From Crocinitomicaceae bacterium (GTDB taxonomy: Bacteria; Bacteroidota; Bacteroidia; Flavobacteriales_D; Parvicellaceae), in contig PBNK01000022.1 of the NCBI GenBank assembly GCA_002723085.1, positions 1-59,824 on the forward strand: DNA of 59,824 bases, written 5' to 3'. A program made the translations under genes and the position numbers. The notes below the pieces were generated by a model that was not told the origin of the DNA, did no database searches, and saw only the letters and a program-made list of their open reading frames with translations. Positions 9,518 to 18,231 of the stretch are shown here, piece by piece. Within the stretch, counting starts at the first letter, position 1, and every line of letters begins with the position of its first letter.

Positions 9518-10369
9518 TTGAATTTTAAATTAAATATTCTATTTTCCTTATTAGGAATTATACTCATAAACAGCTGTGATTTTAAAGAAAATGAATCAAA
9601 AAAATTAGCTAGAATTAATGATGAGTTTCTTTATTTAGATGACATAATAAATGAAATACCAATTAACATTAAAGGAGAAGACAGTATAATATATGTTAAA
9701 AATTATATTCAAAATTGGTTAACAAATAAATTAATTGTAAAAAAATCCGAAGAATTAATTCCAAATAACCTAATTAAAGTAGATAAAAAAATTGAAAAAT
9801 ACAGAAGTTCATTAATTTCATATGAATTTGAGCAATTCTATGTAAGCAGAAGATTAGATACAAACATTACTACATATGAAATTTTGGATTATTACAATAA
9901 ACATACTGATGATTTTATTTTAAATGATTACATCATCAAATGTTTATATCTAAAAACATCAAAAAATTCACCAATTTTAAAAGATTTAAAAAAAATTTAT
10001 CAACTTAAAAATGATAATGATATTGATAATCTAACCAAATTGTCTCAAAAAAATATTGAACTATTTTACTATAACAATGAGGAATGGATATTTTTTGATG
10101 AATTATTAAAGCAAATACCTATTGAAGTTAACAACAAAATCAATTTTATAAAAAAAGAAAAAATTAGATATTTTGAAAAAGGTGATTTTATATATTTCGT
10201 CAACATATATGATTACAGAATTAAAGACGGAAAATCTCCTTTAAGTTTAGAAAAAGAAAAAATCAAAAGTATTTTGTTAAATAACAGAGCTAATGAATTA
10301 AGAAAAGAACTTAAATCTAATCTTTACAATGACGGAATTCAAAATAATATTATAGAAATTTTTAAATGA
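9518..10369 (+). CDS. SurA-N-domain-like lipoprotein of the parvulin cluster
   Basis: A 283-residue lipoprotein starting with TTG 3 bases after the previous stop; no ATG fits the signal peptide. The lipobox is LINSC (Cys about 20). The segment ARINDEFLYLDDI resembles the start of SurA/PpiC chaperone domains, and the rest is lysine-rich and helical. No parvulin signature (GxLG, GYH) is visible, so it probably lacks isomerase activity and may act as a binding partner of the flanking PpiC and SurA proteins (inference). Its stop overlaps the ATG of the next gene (ATGA). Confidence 0.8.
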   Translation: MNFKLNILFSLLGIILINSCDFKENESKKLARINDEFLYLDDIINEIPINIKGEDSIIYVKNYIQNWLTNKLIVKKSEELIPNNLIKVDKKIEKYRSSLISYEFEQFYVSRRLDTNITTYEILDYYNKHTDDFILNDYIIKCLYLKTSKNSPILKDLKKIYQLKNDNDIDNLTKLSQKNIELFYYNNEEWIFFDELLKQIPIEVNNKINFIKKEKIRYFEKGDFIYFVNIYDYRIKDGKSPLSLEKEKIKSILLNNRANELRKELKSNLYNDGIQNNIIEIFK

Positions 10370-11709
10370 AAAAATTAACTTTAACAATACTCCTTTTCTC
10401 AATTTCAACTTTATATATAGCTCAAGAAGTAATTGACAAAGTTATCGCAGTTGTAGGTGAAAAACCGATTTTATATTCTGATCTTCAAAATCAAAAAATT
10501 CAAATAATTCAACAAGGAGGGGCAAATGAAGACGATTTAGATTGTTTTTTATTAGATGAACTTATGATGCAACAATTGTTAATTCACCAAGCTGAGATTG
10601 ACAGTATTGAAGTTACAGAGGATATGGTGAAAGCAGAATTAGATCAAAGAATTCAATATTTTTCTGCACAAATAGGTGGGGTTGATAAATTAGAAGAATT
10701 TTATGATAAATCTATTCAAGAAATAAAAGAAGAATTTTTTGAGCAAATTGAAGATAAAATGAAAGCCCAGAAAATGCAACAAGAAATTACTTCATCAATT
10801 ATTGTATCTCCTAAAGAAGTAAAAGAATTCTTTAAGTCAATTCCTGAAGACAGTATTCCTTTTATAAACAGTCAAGTAAAAGTATCTCAGTTGGTAATAG
10901 CACCAGAATTAAGTGAAGAACAAAAGAAAAATACAAAAGAAAAACTGAATAAAATTAGAACAAGAATTTTATCAAATGACATTAGCTTTAGTACTGCAGC
11001 AGAATTTTACTCATGCGATCCAGGAACAAAATCAAATGATGGCAATTTTGGATGGGTAGATAGGGGAGATTTTGTTCCAGAATTTGATGCGGTTGCATTT
11101 AGCATTCCAATTGGAGAAATTTCTCATGTTTTTGAAAGTCCTTTTGGCTATCATATTATTAAAATTGATAAGAGAAGAGGAGAACAATATAATGGTTCTC
11201 ACATATTACTTTGCAATGAAACTAGTGAATCTGAACTGGTAAAAGTCAAAGAGAAAATTATATCAATAAAAGCTGACATAGATAATAAAAACATGAATTG
11301 GGCTGATGCCATAAAAGAATTTTCAACTGATGAAATCACTAGAAATACTAATGGAATTATTTATAATGAATCAAGTGGAGAGATGTTTTGGGATATGCAA
11401 AATATTGATAAAAATATTTTTATTGGAATAAAAAATATTGAAATTGGAGAATACAGTTCCCCTCAATATTATGAAGATTCTAAAGGAAATATTGGATATA
11501 GAATTCTAAAACTTGAAGAAAGGACTAATCCTCATCAAGCAAATTTAAAAGACGATTATCAAATCATCCAAAACTTTGCTCTTAACAATAAACAAATTGA
11601 AATAATGTCTGAATGGATTACTAAAAACTCAAGAAATACATATGTTAAAATTAATGATAATTATAAAGCATGTATTTCAAATAAAAAATGGAATATTTTA
11701 AGTGACTAA
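10366..11709 (+). CDS. SurA-like periplasmic chaperone / peptidyl-prolyl isomerase
   Basis: A 447-residue exported protein. The signal peptide (about 1-19) is followed by the SurA opening VIDKVIAVVGEKPILYSDL and an N-domain to about residue 160. One clear parvulin domain lies at about 167-267 (VSQLVIAPEL ... DGNFGWVDRGDFVPEF ... FGYHIIKIDKRRGEQ). A second, degenerate one at about 272-385 begins GSHILL but has NTNGIIY in place of the usual GGxLG. SurA escorts unfolded barrel proteins to the BAM machinery. Its last 8 bases overlap the GTG start of glpK, so translation of a periplasmic chaperone and a glycerol enzyme is coupled. Confidence 0.93.
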   Translation: MKKLTLTILLFSISTLYIAQEVIDKVIAVVGEKPILYSDLQNQKIQIIQQGGANEDDLDCFLLDELMMQQLLIHQAEIDSIEVTEDMVKAELDQRIQYFSAQIGGVDKLEEFYDKSIQEIKEEFFEQIEDKMKAQKMQQEITSSIIVSPKEVKEFFKSIPEDSIPFINSQVKVSQLVIAPELSEEQKKNTKEKLNKIRTRILSNDISFSTAAEFYSCDPGTKSNDGNFGWVDRGDFVPEFDAVAFSIPIGEISHVFESPFGYHIIKIDKRRGEQYNGSHILLCNETSESELVKVKEKIISIKADIDNKNMNWADAIKEFSTDEITRNTNGIIYNESSGEMFWDMQNIDKNIFIGIKNIEIGEYSSPQYYEDSKGNIGYRILKLEERTNPHQANLKDDYQIIQNFALNNKQIEIMSEWITKNSRNTYVKINDNYKACISNKKWNILSD

Positions 11710-13186
11710 AACATCAAAAAAATATGTAATATCTATTGATCAAGGTACAACAAGTTGCAGATCAATATTATTTGATAAAAAAGGAAATATAAAAGGAATT
11801 GAACAACAAGAATTCAAACAAATTTTTCCAAAAATTGGTTGGGTTGAACATGATCCTATTGAAATTTTAAATACTCAACTTAATACTTTAAAAAATTTAA
11901 TAAGTAATCACAACATTAACCCAATAGAAATTGACTCTATTGGAATAACAAACCAAAGAGAAACCACAGTACTTTGGAATAAACTTACAGGTATACCCAT
12001 TTATAATGCAATTGTTTGGCAAGATAATAGAACTAGTGACTTTTGTGAAAAACTAAAAAAAGAAGGGTTATCAGAAAAAATTTCACAAAAAACAGGTTTG
12101 GTTATAGACTCTTATTTTTCATCTACAAAAATAAAATGGATTATAGACAATAGCATTGAAGCAAAAAAAACCTTAAAAGAAGGGAATTTACTTTTTGGCA
12201 CTATAGATACATGGCTAATATGGAATCTAACTAAAAATCATTTTACTGATGTTTCTAATGCATCAAGAACGCAATTATTTAACATTAACAGTTTATCTTG
12301 GGACGAGGATTTGTTAAAAATCTTCAAAATCCCTGCAAATATTCTTCCTGAAGTAAAAGAAAGCAGTGATGATTTTGGAGAATGGAATTTTAATGGCATT
12401 AAGATTCCTATTTGTGGAGTGGCAGGAGATCAACAAGCAGCACTTTTTGGACAAAAATGTACTGAAAAAGGAATGGCAAAAAACACATATGGAACAGGAT
12501 GTTTTATGCTAATGAATACTGGAGAAAACCCAAAGCAAAGTCAAAATGGACTTTTAACAACTGTTGCATGGTCAATAAATGGGAAGGTTAACTACGCACT
12601 TGAAGGTAGTGTATTTATAGCTGGTGCAGCAGTACAATGGCTCAGAGATAGTTTAAAAATCATTAAAGAATCAAGTGAAAGTGAAAACTTTGCAAAAATA
12701 AGTAACAATGAAGAATTAATTTTTGTGCCTGCATTTTCTGGTCTTGGAGCTCCATATTGGAACATGAATGTCAAAGGCGGTATTTTTGGGATAACTAGAG
12801 ATACTGGGATAAATGACATATGCAAAGCCACACTACAATCATTAGCATTTCAATCTAGAGATGTGATAAAATCAATGGAAAAAGATGCGAATATATCTTT
12901 AGAAGAATTAGCTGTAGACGGTGGGGCTTGTGCAAATAATTTTTTAATGCAATTTCAATCTGACATATTAAACACCAATGTTGTTAGACCAAATGTCATT
13001 GAATCTACTGCATGGGGTGCAGCACTTTTTTCTGGTTTAAAAACAGGATTTTTTAATATTGAAAACATTAAAAAAAATAAAAATATAGATAGAGTCTTTA
13101 AACCTAAAATGAATTCATTAAATAGAGACCATTCTATTAAAAAGTGGGAAAAAACAATTGAAGCATTAATCAAAATGTATGATTAG
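11702..13186 (+). CDS. glpK: Glycerol kinase
   Basis: Phosphorylates glycerol to sn-glycerol-3-phosphate using ATP in the cytoplasm. The 494-residue FGGY kinase shows ISIDQGTTSCRSILFD at the N-terminus, GITNQRETTVLW, WQDNRT, GTIDTWLIWNLT, the second-domain AGDQQAALFGQ and GTGCFMLMNTG, and the C-terminal VDGGACANNFLMQFQSD. Length is normal. Translation begins with GTG inside the end of the SurA-like gene; no ATG is available near the conserved N-terminus. The stop overlaps the glpD start by 8 bases. No glycerol facilitator gene is in the window. Confidence 0.97.
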   Translation: MTKTSKKYVISIDQGTTSCRSILFDKKGNIKGIEQQEFKQIFPKIGWVEHDPIEILNTQLNTLKNLISNHNINPIEIDSIGITNQRETTVLWNKLTGIPIYNAIVWQDNRTSDFCEKLKKEGLSEKISQKTGLVIDSYFSSTKIKWIIDNSIEAKKTLKEGNLLFGTIDTWLIWNLTKNHFTDVSNASRTQLFNINSLSWDEDLLKIFKIPANILPEVKESSDDFGEWNFNGIKIPICGVAGDQQAALFGQKCTEKGMAKNTYGTGCFMLMNTGENPKQSQNGLLTTVAWSINGKVNYALEGSVFIAGAAVQWLRDSLKIIKESSESENFAKISNNEELIFVPAFSGLGAPYWNMNVKGGIFGITRDTGINDICKATLQSLAFQSRDVIKSMEKDANISLEELAVDGGACANNFLMQFQSDILNTNVVRPNVIESTAWGAALFSGLKTGFFNIENIKKNKNIDRVFKPKMNSLNRDHSIKKWEKTIEALIKMYD

Positions 13187-14789
13187 CATTAACGAAAGAT
13201 CAGAATTTTTAAAAGTAGAAATCAATCAACTATATGATTTAATCATTATTGGAGGTGGAATAACAGGAGCCGGAATTTTATTAGACGCATCATCTAGAGG
13301 GTTAAAAACCTTATTAATCGAAAAAAACGACTATGCTTCAGGAACATCAAGCAAATCAACTAAGCTTATACATGGTGGACTTAGGTATCTAAATAACTTA
13401 GAATTCAAAATGGTGAGCAATGTTGGCCGCGAAAGAATGATTTCTCATAACAATGCACCACATTTAGTTATCCCTGAAAAAATGTTAATTCCGATAACAA
13501 AAAATGGGGCTTTTAAAAAATGGCAATTATCTATAGCCTTGTTTATTTATGATTTTCTTGCAAGAGTTAAAAGACATGATAAAAGAAAAATTTTAAGTAA
13601 AGAAGAAACATTAAATGTTGAACCTGAACTCAAATCAAGTAACCTAAAAGGAGCTGGTTATTATGCTGAATACAGAACTGATGATGCAAGGTTAACAATA
13701 GAAATCATTAAAACAGCTGAAAAATTCAAAGGGAAATCAATAAATTATCTTGAAGCAAAATCAATTGAGAAAAAAAACTATTTTTCTTTAGATTGTCACG
13801 ATCATATACATAACAAAAGCATTAAAATTAAAGCTAAAAAAGTAGTTAATGCATGTGGGCCATGGGTAGATTTAACAAGAGCTAAGGAAAATAAAAATAT
13901 AAAGTCAAAAATAAGATTATCCAAAGGTGTTCATATAGTTGTGGGCCACAATAAACTTCCCTTAAAACAATCGGTATATTTTGACACCAAAAACAAAAGG
14001 ATGTGTTTTGCAATTCCAAGAGAAAATGTTACTTATATTGGAACTACTGATAATGATTACAATAATCATCCAGACAATCCTAAAACATCAATTCATGATG
14101 TTGAATACCTAATTAAATCCACTAATGAAAATTTTAAATCAAATTTATTAAAAAGCGATGTTATTTCATCATGGGTTGGACTTAGGCCATTAATTGAACA
14201 AAAAGGAAAAAAAAGCACCGAATTGTCTAGAAAAGATGAAATTTTTATTTCTAAATCTGGGATGATTTCGATTGCGGGCGGTAAACTTACCGGCTATAGA
14301 CTTATGGCAAAAAAAGTTGTAGACATTATTGCTAAAGATTTTAATAATCAAAAATGCTTAACTGAAAATATTTCAATTTCTGGAAGTTTTAAACCAGAAT
14401 TTCAGAATTACCATCTTTTTAAAAAAGAAGTGAAATCTCAACTTTTAAGAAAAAAAATAAATACAAATATTTCCGACTATTTAATTCAAAATTATGGGAT
14501 CAACTGTCTTGAAATAATAGAAAATTATAATCCAAAATCAGATGACTCAATTAAAAATCAAGAAATCATCTACACTTTAAAAAATGAAGGAGTATGTAAA
14601 CCTATTGATTATTTTATTCGAAGATCTGGAAATATGTTTTTTCATCCTTTGGAAATATCAGATGACATATTCAAATTTTCAAAAACATTTGAACAATATT
14701 TAAACTTAGAAAAGTCAGAACTGTATAAATTATTACAAGATGTTTTAGACGAAAAAAAACGAATAACTACATTTAATGATAAAGATTAA
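13179..14789 (+). CDS. glpD: Aerobic-type glycerol-3-phosphate dehydrogenase (FAD)
   Basis: Oxidises glycerol-3-phosphate to dihydroxyacetone phosphate and passes electrons to quinone at the inner membrane. The 536-residue protein has the FAD-binding GGGITGAG at residues 25-32, then ASRGLKTLLIEKNDYASGTS, TKLIHGGLRYL, the C-terminal SWVGLRPL, and ISIAGGKLTGYR near the isoalloxazine site. The C-terminal helical cap domain is present. It overlaps glpK at its start and the hydrolase gene at its end (14 bases), so the three look like one transcript. Menaquinone, the likely electron acceptor, is made by the men genes at 38.8-42.3 kb. Confidence 0.96.
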   Translation: MISINERSEFLKVEINQLYDLIIIGGGITGAGILLDASSRGLKTLLIEKNDYASGTSSKSTKLIHGGLRYLNNLEFKMVSNVGRERMISHNNAPHLVIPEKMLIPITKNGAFKKWQLSIALFIYDFLARVKRHDKRKILSKEETLNVEPELKSSNLKGAGYYAEYRTDDARLTIEIIKTAEKFKGKSINYLEAKSIEKKNYFSLDCHDHIHNKSIKIKAKKVVNACGPWVDLTRAKENKNIKSKIRLSKGVHIVVGHNKLPLKQSVYFDTKNKRMCFAIPRENVTYIGTTDNDYNNHPDNPKTSIHDVEYLIKSTNENFKSNLLKSDVISSWVGLRPLIEQKGKKSTELSRKDEIFISKSGMISIAGGKLTGYRLMAKKVVDIIAKDFNNQKCLTENISISGSFKPEFQNYHLFKKEVKSQLLRKKINTNISDYLIQNYGINCLEIIENYNPKSDDSIKNQEIIYTLKNEGVCKPIDYFIRRSGNMFFHPLEISDDIFKFSKTFEQYLNLEKSELYKLLQDVLDEKKRITTFNDKD

Positions 14790-15423
14790 ATCAATTCAAA
14801 CAACTAAAACTGCGAGATACGTTTTATCAAATAAGCCCTCAAATAAAATAAAAAATGTATGGATTATTTGCCATGGATATGGACAAACATCTATTGGTTT
14901 CTTAAAATGGTTTAACCCCATTTTTTCAGAAGATACAATCGTTATTGCACCTGAAGGATTAAGCAAATTTTATTGGGAAGGGTTTAATGGAAAAGTAGTA
15001 TCATCATGGATGACAAAAGAAGATAGAGAAAATGAAATTAATGATTATATCAATTTTATTGAAAATGTAATTGCTGAAATCAAACCAAAACTTAATAATA
15101 ATATTAAATATCATGCTTTAGGATTCTCTCAAGGAACGGCTACCATATCAAGATGGGCAAACTATACTAATTTAAATCTTCACTCAATAACATTATGGTC
15201 AGGTCTATTTCCCGATGATATAATTAATTCTTGGAGTGAAAAAAAATTACCTAAACTTAATTTTTTCTTTGGTGACAACGATCCTTTTATCAATCATTCC
15301 AAAATAAAACAACAAGAATTAAATCTTACCAAAGAAGGTATTGTTTATGAAATAAGCTTTTTCATTGGAAAACATAAAGTTGAAAAAAAACCGCTTTTAG
15401 TTTTAAATAATAAAGTTCAATAG
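14776..15423 (+). CDS. Alpha/beta hydrolase of the phospholipase/carboxylesterase (YpfH) type
   Basis: A 215-residue cytoplasmic alpha/beta hydrolase with no signal peptide. WIICHGYGQ supplies the oxyanion loop, GFSQG (Ser118) the nucleophile elbow, GDNDPF (Asp167 or Asp169) the acid, and GKHKVE (His200) the catalytic histidine. The family hydrolyses short esters, lysophospholipids or acyl-glycerol-like compounds. Its position as the last gene of the glpK-glpD run suggests it releases glycerol or acts on a glycerol ester, but this is inference. It starts 14 bases before the glpD stop. Confidence 0.85.
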   Translation: MIKIKSIQTTKTARYVLSNKPSNKIKNVWIICHGYGQTSIGFLKWFNPIFSEDTIVIAPEGLSKFYWEGFNGKVVSSWMTKEDRENEINDYINFIENVIAEIKPKLNNNIKYHALGFSQGTATISRWANYTNLNLHSITLWSGLFPDDIINSWSEKKLPKLNFFFGDNDPFINHSKIKQQELNLTKEGIVYEISFFIGKHKVEKKPLLVLNNKVQ

Positions 15424-15480
15424 CATTTAAAAATTCAATCAAACTGCTGTAATAGAGTTTATATAACAACACAAAACCAC

Positions 15481-15518
15481 ATTTTGTTTAATTATTTATT
15501 TGAAATATTAAACAAAAT
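15481..15518. terminator. 12-bp perfect inverted repeat after the glp operon (terminator-like)
   Basis: ATTTTGTTTAAT at 15481-15492 pairs with ATTAAACAAAAT at 15507-15518 across a 14-base loop. It lies 58 bases after the hydrolase stop. The stem is AT-only apart from two G-C pairs and no clean T-run follows, so intrinsic termination is uncertain; it could also be an operator. Confidence 0.4.
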
Positions 15519-15519
15519 A

Positions 15520-15588
15520 GTTAAATTTAACGAATTATTAGGTGAAATGTAAACAACCTATTTAACACAAATTTAACTGTTATTTCAC
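15520..15588. promoter_or_regulatory. Further dyads: 12-bp palindrome and 7-bp inverted repeat
   Basis: GTTAAATTTAAC at 15520-15531 is a perfect palindrome. GTGAAAT (15542-15548) is mirrored by ATTTCAC (15582-15588), enclosing 33 bases. Both lie between the end of the glp operon and the candidate promoter of the T9SS cargo gene, so they could be regulator sites; AT-rich sequence makes some dyads expected by chance. Confidence 0.35.
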
Positions 15589-15592
15589 TTAA

Positions 15593-15622
15593 TTTGATGT
15601 AACTTGACAACCTATATGTTTT
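15593..15622 (+). promoter_or_regulatory. Candidate promoter of the T9SS cargo operon
   Basis: TTTG at 15593-15596 and TATGTTTT at 15615-15622 (one mismatch to TAnnTTTG) are separated by 18 bases. Predicted initiation is near 15629, just before a perfect palindrome in the leader. Confidence 0.45.
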
Positions 15623-15632
15623 TATTACGTCA

Positions 15633-15654
15633 TACTAATAATTAATTATTAGTA
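15633..15654. promoter_or_regulatory. 22-bp perfect palindrome in the leader of the cargo gene
   Basis: The 22 bases read identically on both strands (centre between 15643 and 15644; half-site TACTAATAATT). The palindrome ends 18 bases before the ATG at 15673. In RNA it could form a hairpin at the 5' end of the message; in DNA it could be a dimer operator. Confidence 0.5.
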
Positions 15655-15672
15655 TTTAATTAATACAAAACC

Positions 15673-18225
15673 ATGAAAAATAGAATTCTAATTTTCTTAT
15701 TCATCATTGCTACAGTTTTTCCTGTATCGTTATTTTCTCAGGGAACAATGCATTTTATTGGAGCTTCTAATGTTCAAAATACTCCAAGCAGCTACCCCTC
15801 AATTTATGGAAATTATTTTAGAGGTGCTAAGCATCAAATACTTATTAGAGCAAGTGAACTTACAGCTGCGGGAATGTCTGCTGGAAATATAAACAGCATA
15901 GGCTTTGATGTTGTTTCTCCATCTGGAGCTATAATTCAAGATCTTGAAATTGAAATGAAACATACTACCAGTAATAGCATTAATAATGGATGGGACAATA
16001 ACAATTTAACAACTCATTTTGGCCCAATAAACCACACTGACCAATCAGGATGGAACCAGCACCAATTTCACACGCCATTCAACTGGGATGGAGTATCAAA
16101 TATTTTAATTCAAACTTGTTTTTACAATTCAGGATGGAGTAGCAATGCAGTTCTTAATATGTCTAACTATTCTTATAACACCCTTATTTACAGAAGAAGA
16201 GACAACACAACACCATGCACATCAAATTGGATTAATGGCTACGAAACAGAAAGACCAAACATACGTTTTGAATGGCAAAACCCTCAAAGCCCTCCTGCTG
16301 CTGACTTTTCTGTAAACACTACTAGTACATGTGGAGGAAGCATTACCTTTACTGATCAAACTACAAATAATCCAACTAGTTGGTATTGGGATTTTGGAGA
16401 TGGATCAACTTCAACTCAACAAAACCCATCACACACATACACAACTTCTGGCACTTACTCTGTACAGTTGACCGCTACAAATCCTTATGGAAATAATTCT
16501 ATGTTAAAGTCTAATTTTATTTCTGTTAATCTTGCTGGAATTAACCCTATTCCAAACAGTTGTACACCTGCAACTCAAAACGGAAATTTAGGATTTGGGA
16601 TAACTCAAGTTCAATTTGGAAATTTATCTAATACATCTTTAAGTGCTGTTGAAGGATATGCAGATTTTACTTGTGATTCAACTTTAGTCTATATTGGTGA
16701 TTTCTACAACTTTTTAGCTGTACATAGCAGTCCTACTTTTCATAATTGTAGCGCTTGGATAGACTTTAATAATGATGGTATTTTTGACCCCACTTTAGAG
16801 CTTATTGCTTCAAGTACAAGTTCAGACTCAACAATTGCCCAAGTTCAAATACCAAACAATGCAGTTCAAAACACCCCTTTAAGAATGCGTGTTATTGCTG
16901 ATTATGATTTAATCGGGCCTGTTGACCCGTGCTCTAACCCACAATATGGACAGGCTGAAGATTATACAATTTTTGTTGCATTAAACACATCCCCTCCTGT
17001 TGCTGAATTTGAAGCTGACATTACATACAGCTGCGATGGAACTGTAAATTTTACTGATTTATCTTCAAATGCGCCATTTGCTTGGTATTGGGATTTTGGT
17101 GACGGATATTTTTCAGTAGCCCAAAATCCTACTCACACATATTTGACTGATGGCGTATACGACATAACCTTAATTAGCTCTAATCAATTTGGTACTGATA
17201 CTGCAAGTATTAGTCAATATATTGAAGTCAATACATCTATAAGTCCAATTGCTTCTAGTTGTCAACCTTCCACTTTAAGCTATTGCTGTGATTATGGGAT
17301 TTCCAGAGTTCAATTTAATACTATTGACAATGCTTCATATGATGCAAGCGAAGGTTATGAAGATTTTTCATGCACTGATCAAACAGATTTAAATATGGGT
17401 AGCATATACCCGCTTAAAATATTTACAGGGATAAGTAATCCTCAAGATACAAAAGCTTGGATAGATTTCAATAACGATGGTGATTTTGATGATTTAACAG
17501 AACTTGTCCTTTCTAAATACAATACATATGATCCTGTTGCTAGCATCTATATTCCTACAAATGCAGTTACTTCAACTCCATTGAGAATGAGAATTTCATC
17601 AGATGAAGTTGGTAATAATTTTAATTCTTGTGACGACATGAATCGTGGTCAAGTTGAAGATTACACCATTACCATAAACGATACTTCTTGTTACAACCCC
17701 ACTGATTTAGCTGTAAATAATATAGGTCCAAATTATATTGGAATTGAATGGACGCCTGGCGGAAATGAAATCAATTGGGACATTGCATATGGAAACTCTG
17801 GTTTTTCTTTTAATATCCAGTCAGCTTATACATTAATAAACAACATTTCAAATAACCAATGGGTAATAACTGGTCTTTCTAATTCACAATACTACGACTT
17901 CTATGTAAGATCAAATTGCAATTTTAGTAGTAGTGGGTGGATTGGACCTATTGATGCATTTACAAATGTTAATAATTTTTTAACTAGCAAACCAATTCTT
18001 TACCCTAATCCATCTGATGGTAAATTTACAATTGAATCAAAAATCCCATTAAATACTATTAAAGTATATGATGTGCTTGGAAAAGAAGTTTATAAGCAAG
18101 ATTTTAATTACATTCACGACAAAATTTATCAAATATCGTTGATGAGCGAACAAAAAGGTATTTATATCGTTGAAATGGAAGATTTCATGAATAATTTTAA
18201 TACTCAAAGAATTATTCTGAAGTAA
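15673..18225 (+). CDS. Secreted T9SS cargo with two PKD and two GEVED domains, FN3 and type A sorting tail
   Basis: An 850-residue exported protein. A signal peptide ends near residue 22 (SLFSQ). Residues 24-205 form an unassigned beta-rich domain. PKD domains lie at about 210-286 (WYWDFGDGSTST ... SHTYTTSGTYSVQL) and 440-520 (WYWDFGDGYFS). GEVED domains at about 323-436 and 556-667 show AWIDFNNDG and GQAEDYTIF / GQVEDYTIT. A fibronectin III-like unit is at about 673-766. The last 80 residues (PILYPNPSDGKFTIES ... GIYIVEM) are a T9SS type A C-terminal domain, so the protein should cross the outer membrane and be released or anchored. No enzyme domain was found; a surface or adhesion role is inferred. 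The next cargo gene follows 6 bases later. Confidence 0.92.
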   Translation: MKNRILIFLFIIATVFPVSLFSQGTMHFIGASNVQNTPSSYPSIYGNYFRGAKHQILIRASELTAAGMSAGNINSIGFDVVSPSGAIIQDLEIEMKHTTSNSINNGWDNNNLTTHFGPINHTDQSGWNQHQFHTPFNWDGVSNILIQTCFYNSGWSSNAVLNMSNYSYNTLIYRRRDNTTPCTSNWINGYETERPNIRFEWQNPQSPPAADFSVNTTSTCGGSITFTDQTTNNPTSWYWDFGDGSTSTQQNPSHTYTTSGTYSVQLTATNPYGNNSMLKSNFISVNLAGINPIPNSCTPATQNGNLGFGITQVQFGNLSNTSLSAVEGYADFTCDSTLVYIGDFYNFLAVHSSPTFHNCSAWIDFNNDGIFDPTLELIASSTSSDSTIAQVQIPNNAVQNTPLRMRVIADYDLIGPVDPCSNPQYGQAEDYTIFVALNTSPPVAEFEADITYSCDGTVNFTDLSSNAPFAWYWDFGDGYFSVAQNPTHTYLTDGVYDITLISSNQFGTDTASISQYIEVNTSISPIASSCQPSTLSYCCDYGISRVQFNTIDNASYDASEGYEDFSCTDQTDLNMGSIYPLKIFTGISNPQDTKAWIDFNNDGDFDDLTELVLSKYNTYDPVASIYIPTNAVTSTPLRMRISSDEVGNNFNSCDDMNRGQVEDYTITINDTSCYNPTDLAVNNIGPNYIGIEWTPGGNEINWDIAYGNSGFSFNIQSAYTLINNISNNQWVITGLSNSQYYDFYVRSNCNFSSSGWIGPIDAFTNVNNFLTSKPILYPNPSDGKFTIESKIPLNTIKVYDVLGKEVYKQDFNYIHDKIYQISLMSEQKGIYIVEMEDFMNNFNTQRIILK

Positions 18226-18231
18226 ATAAGT

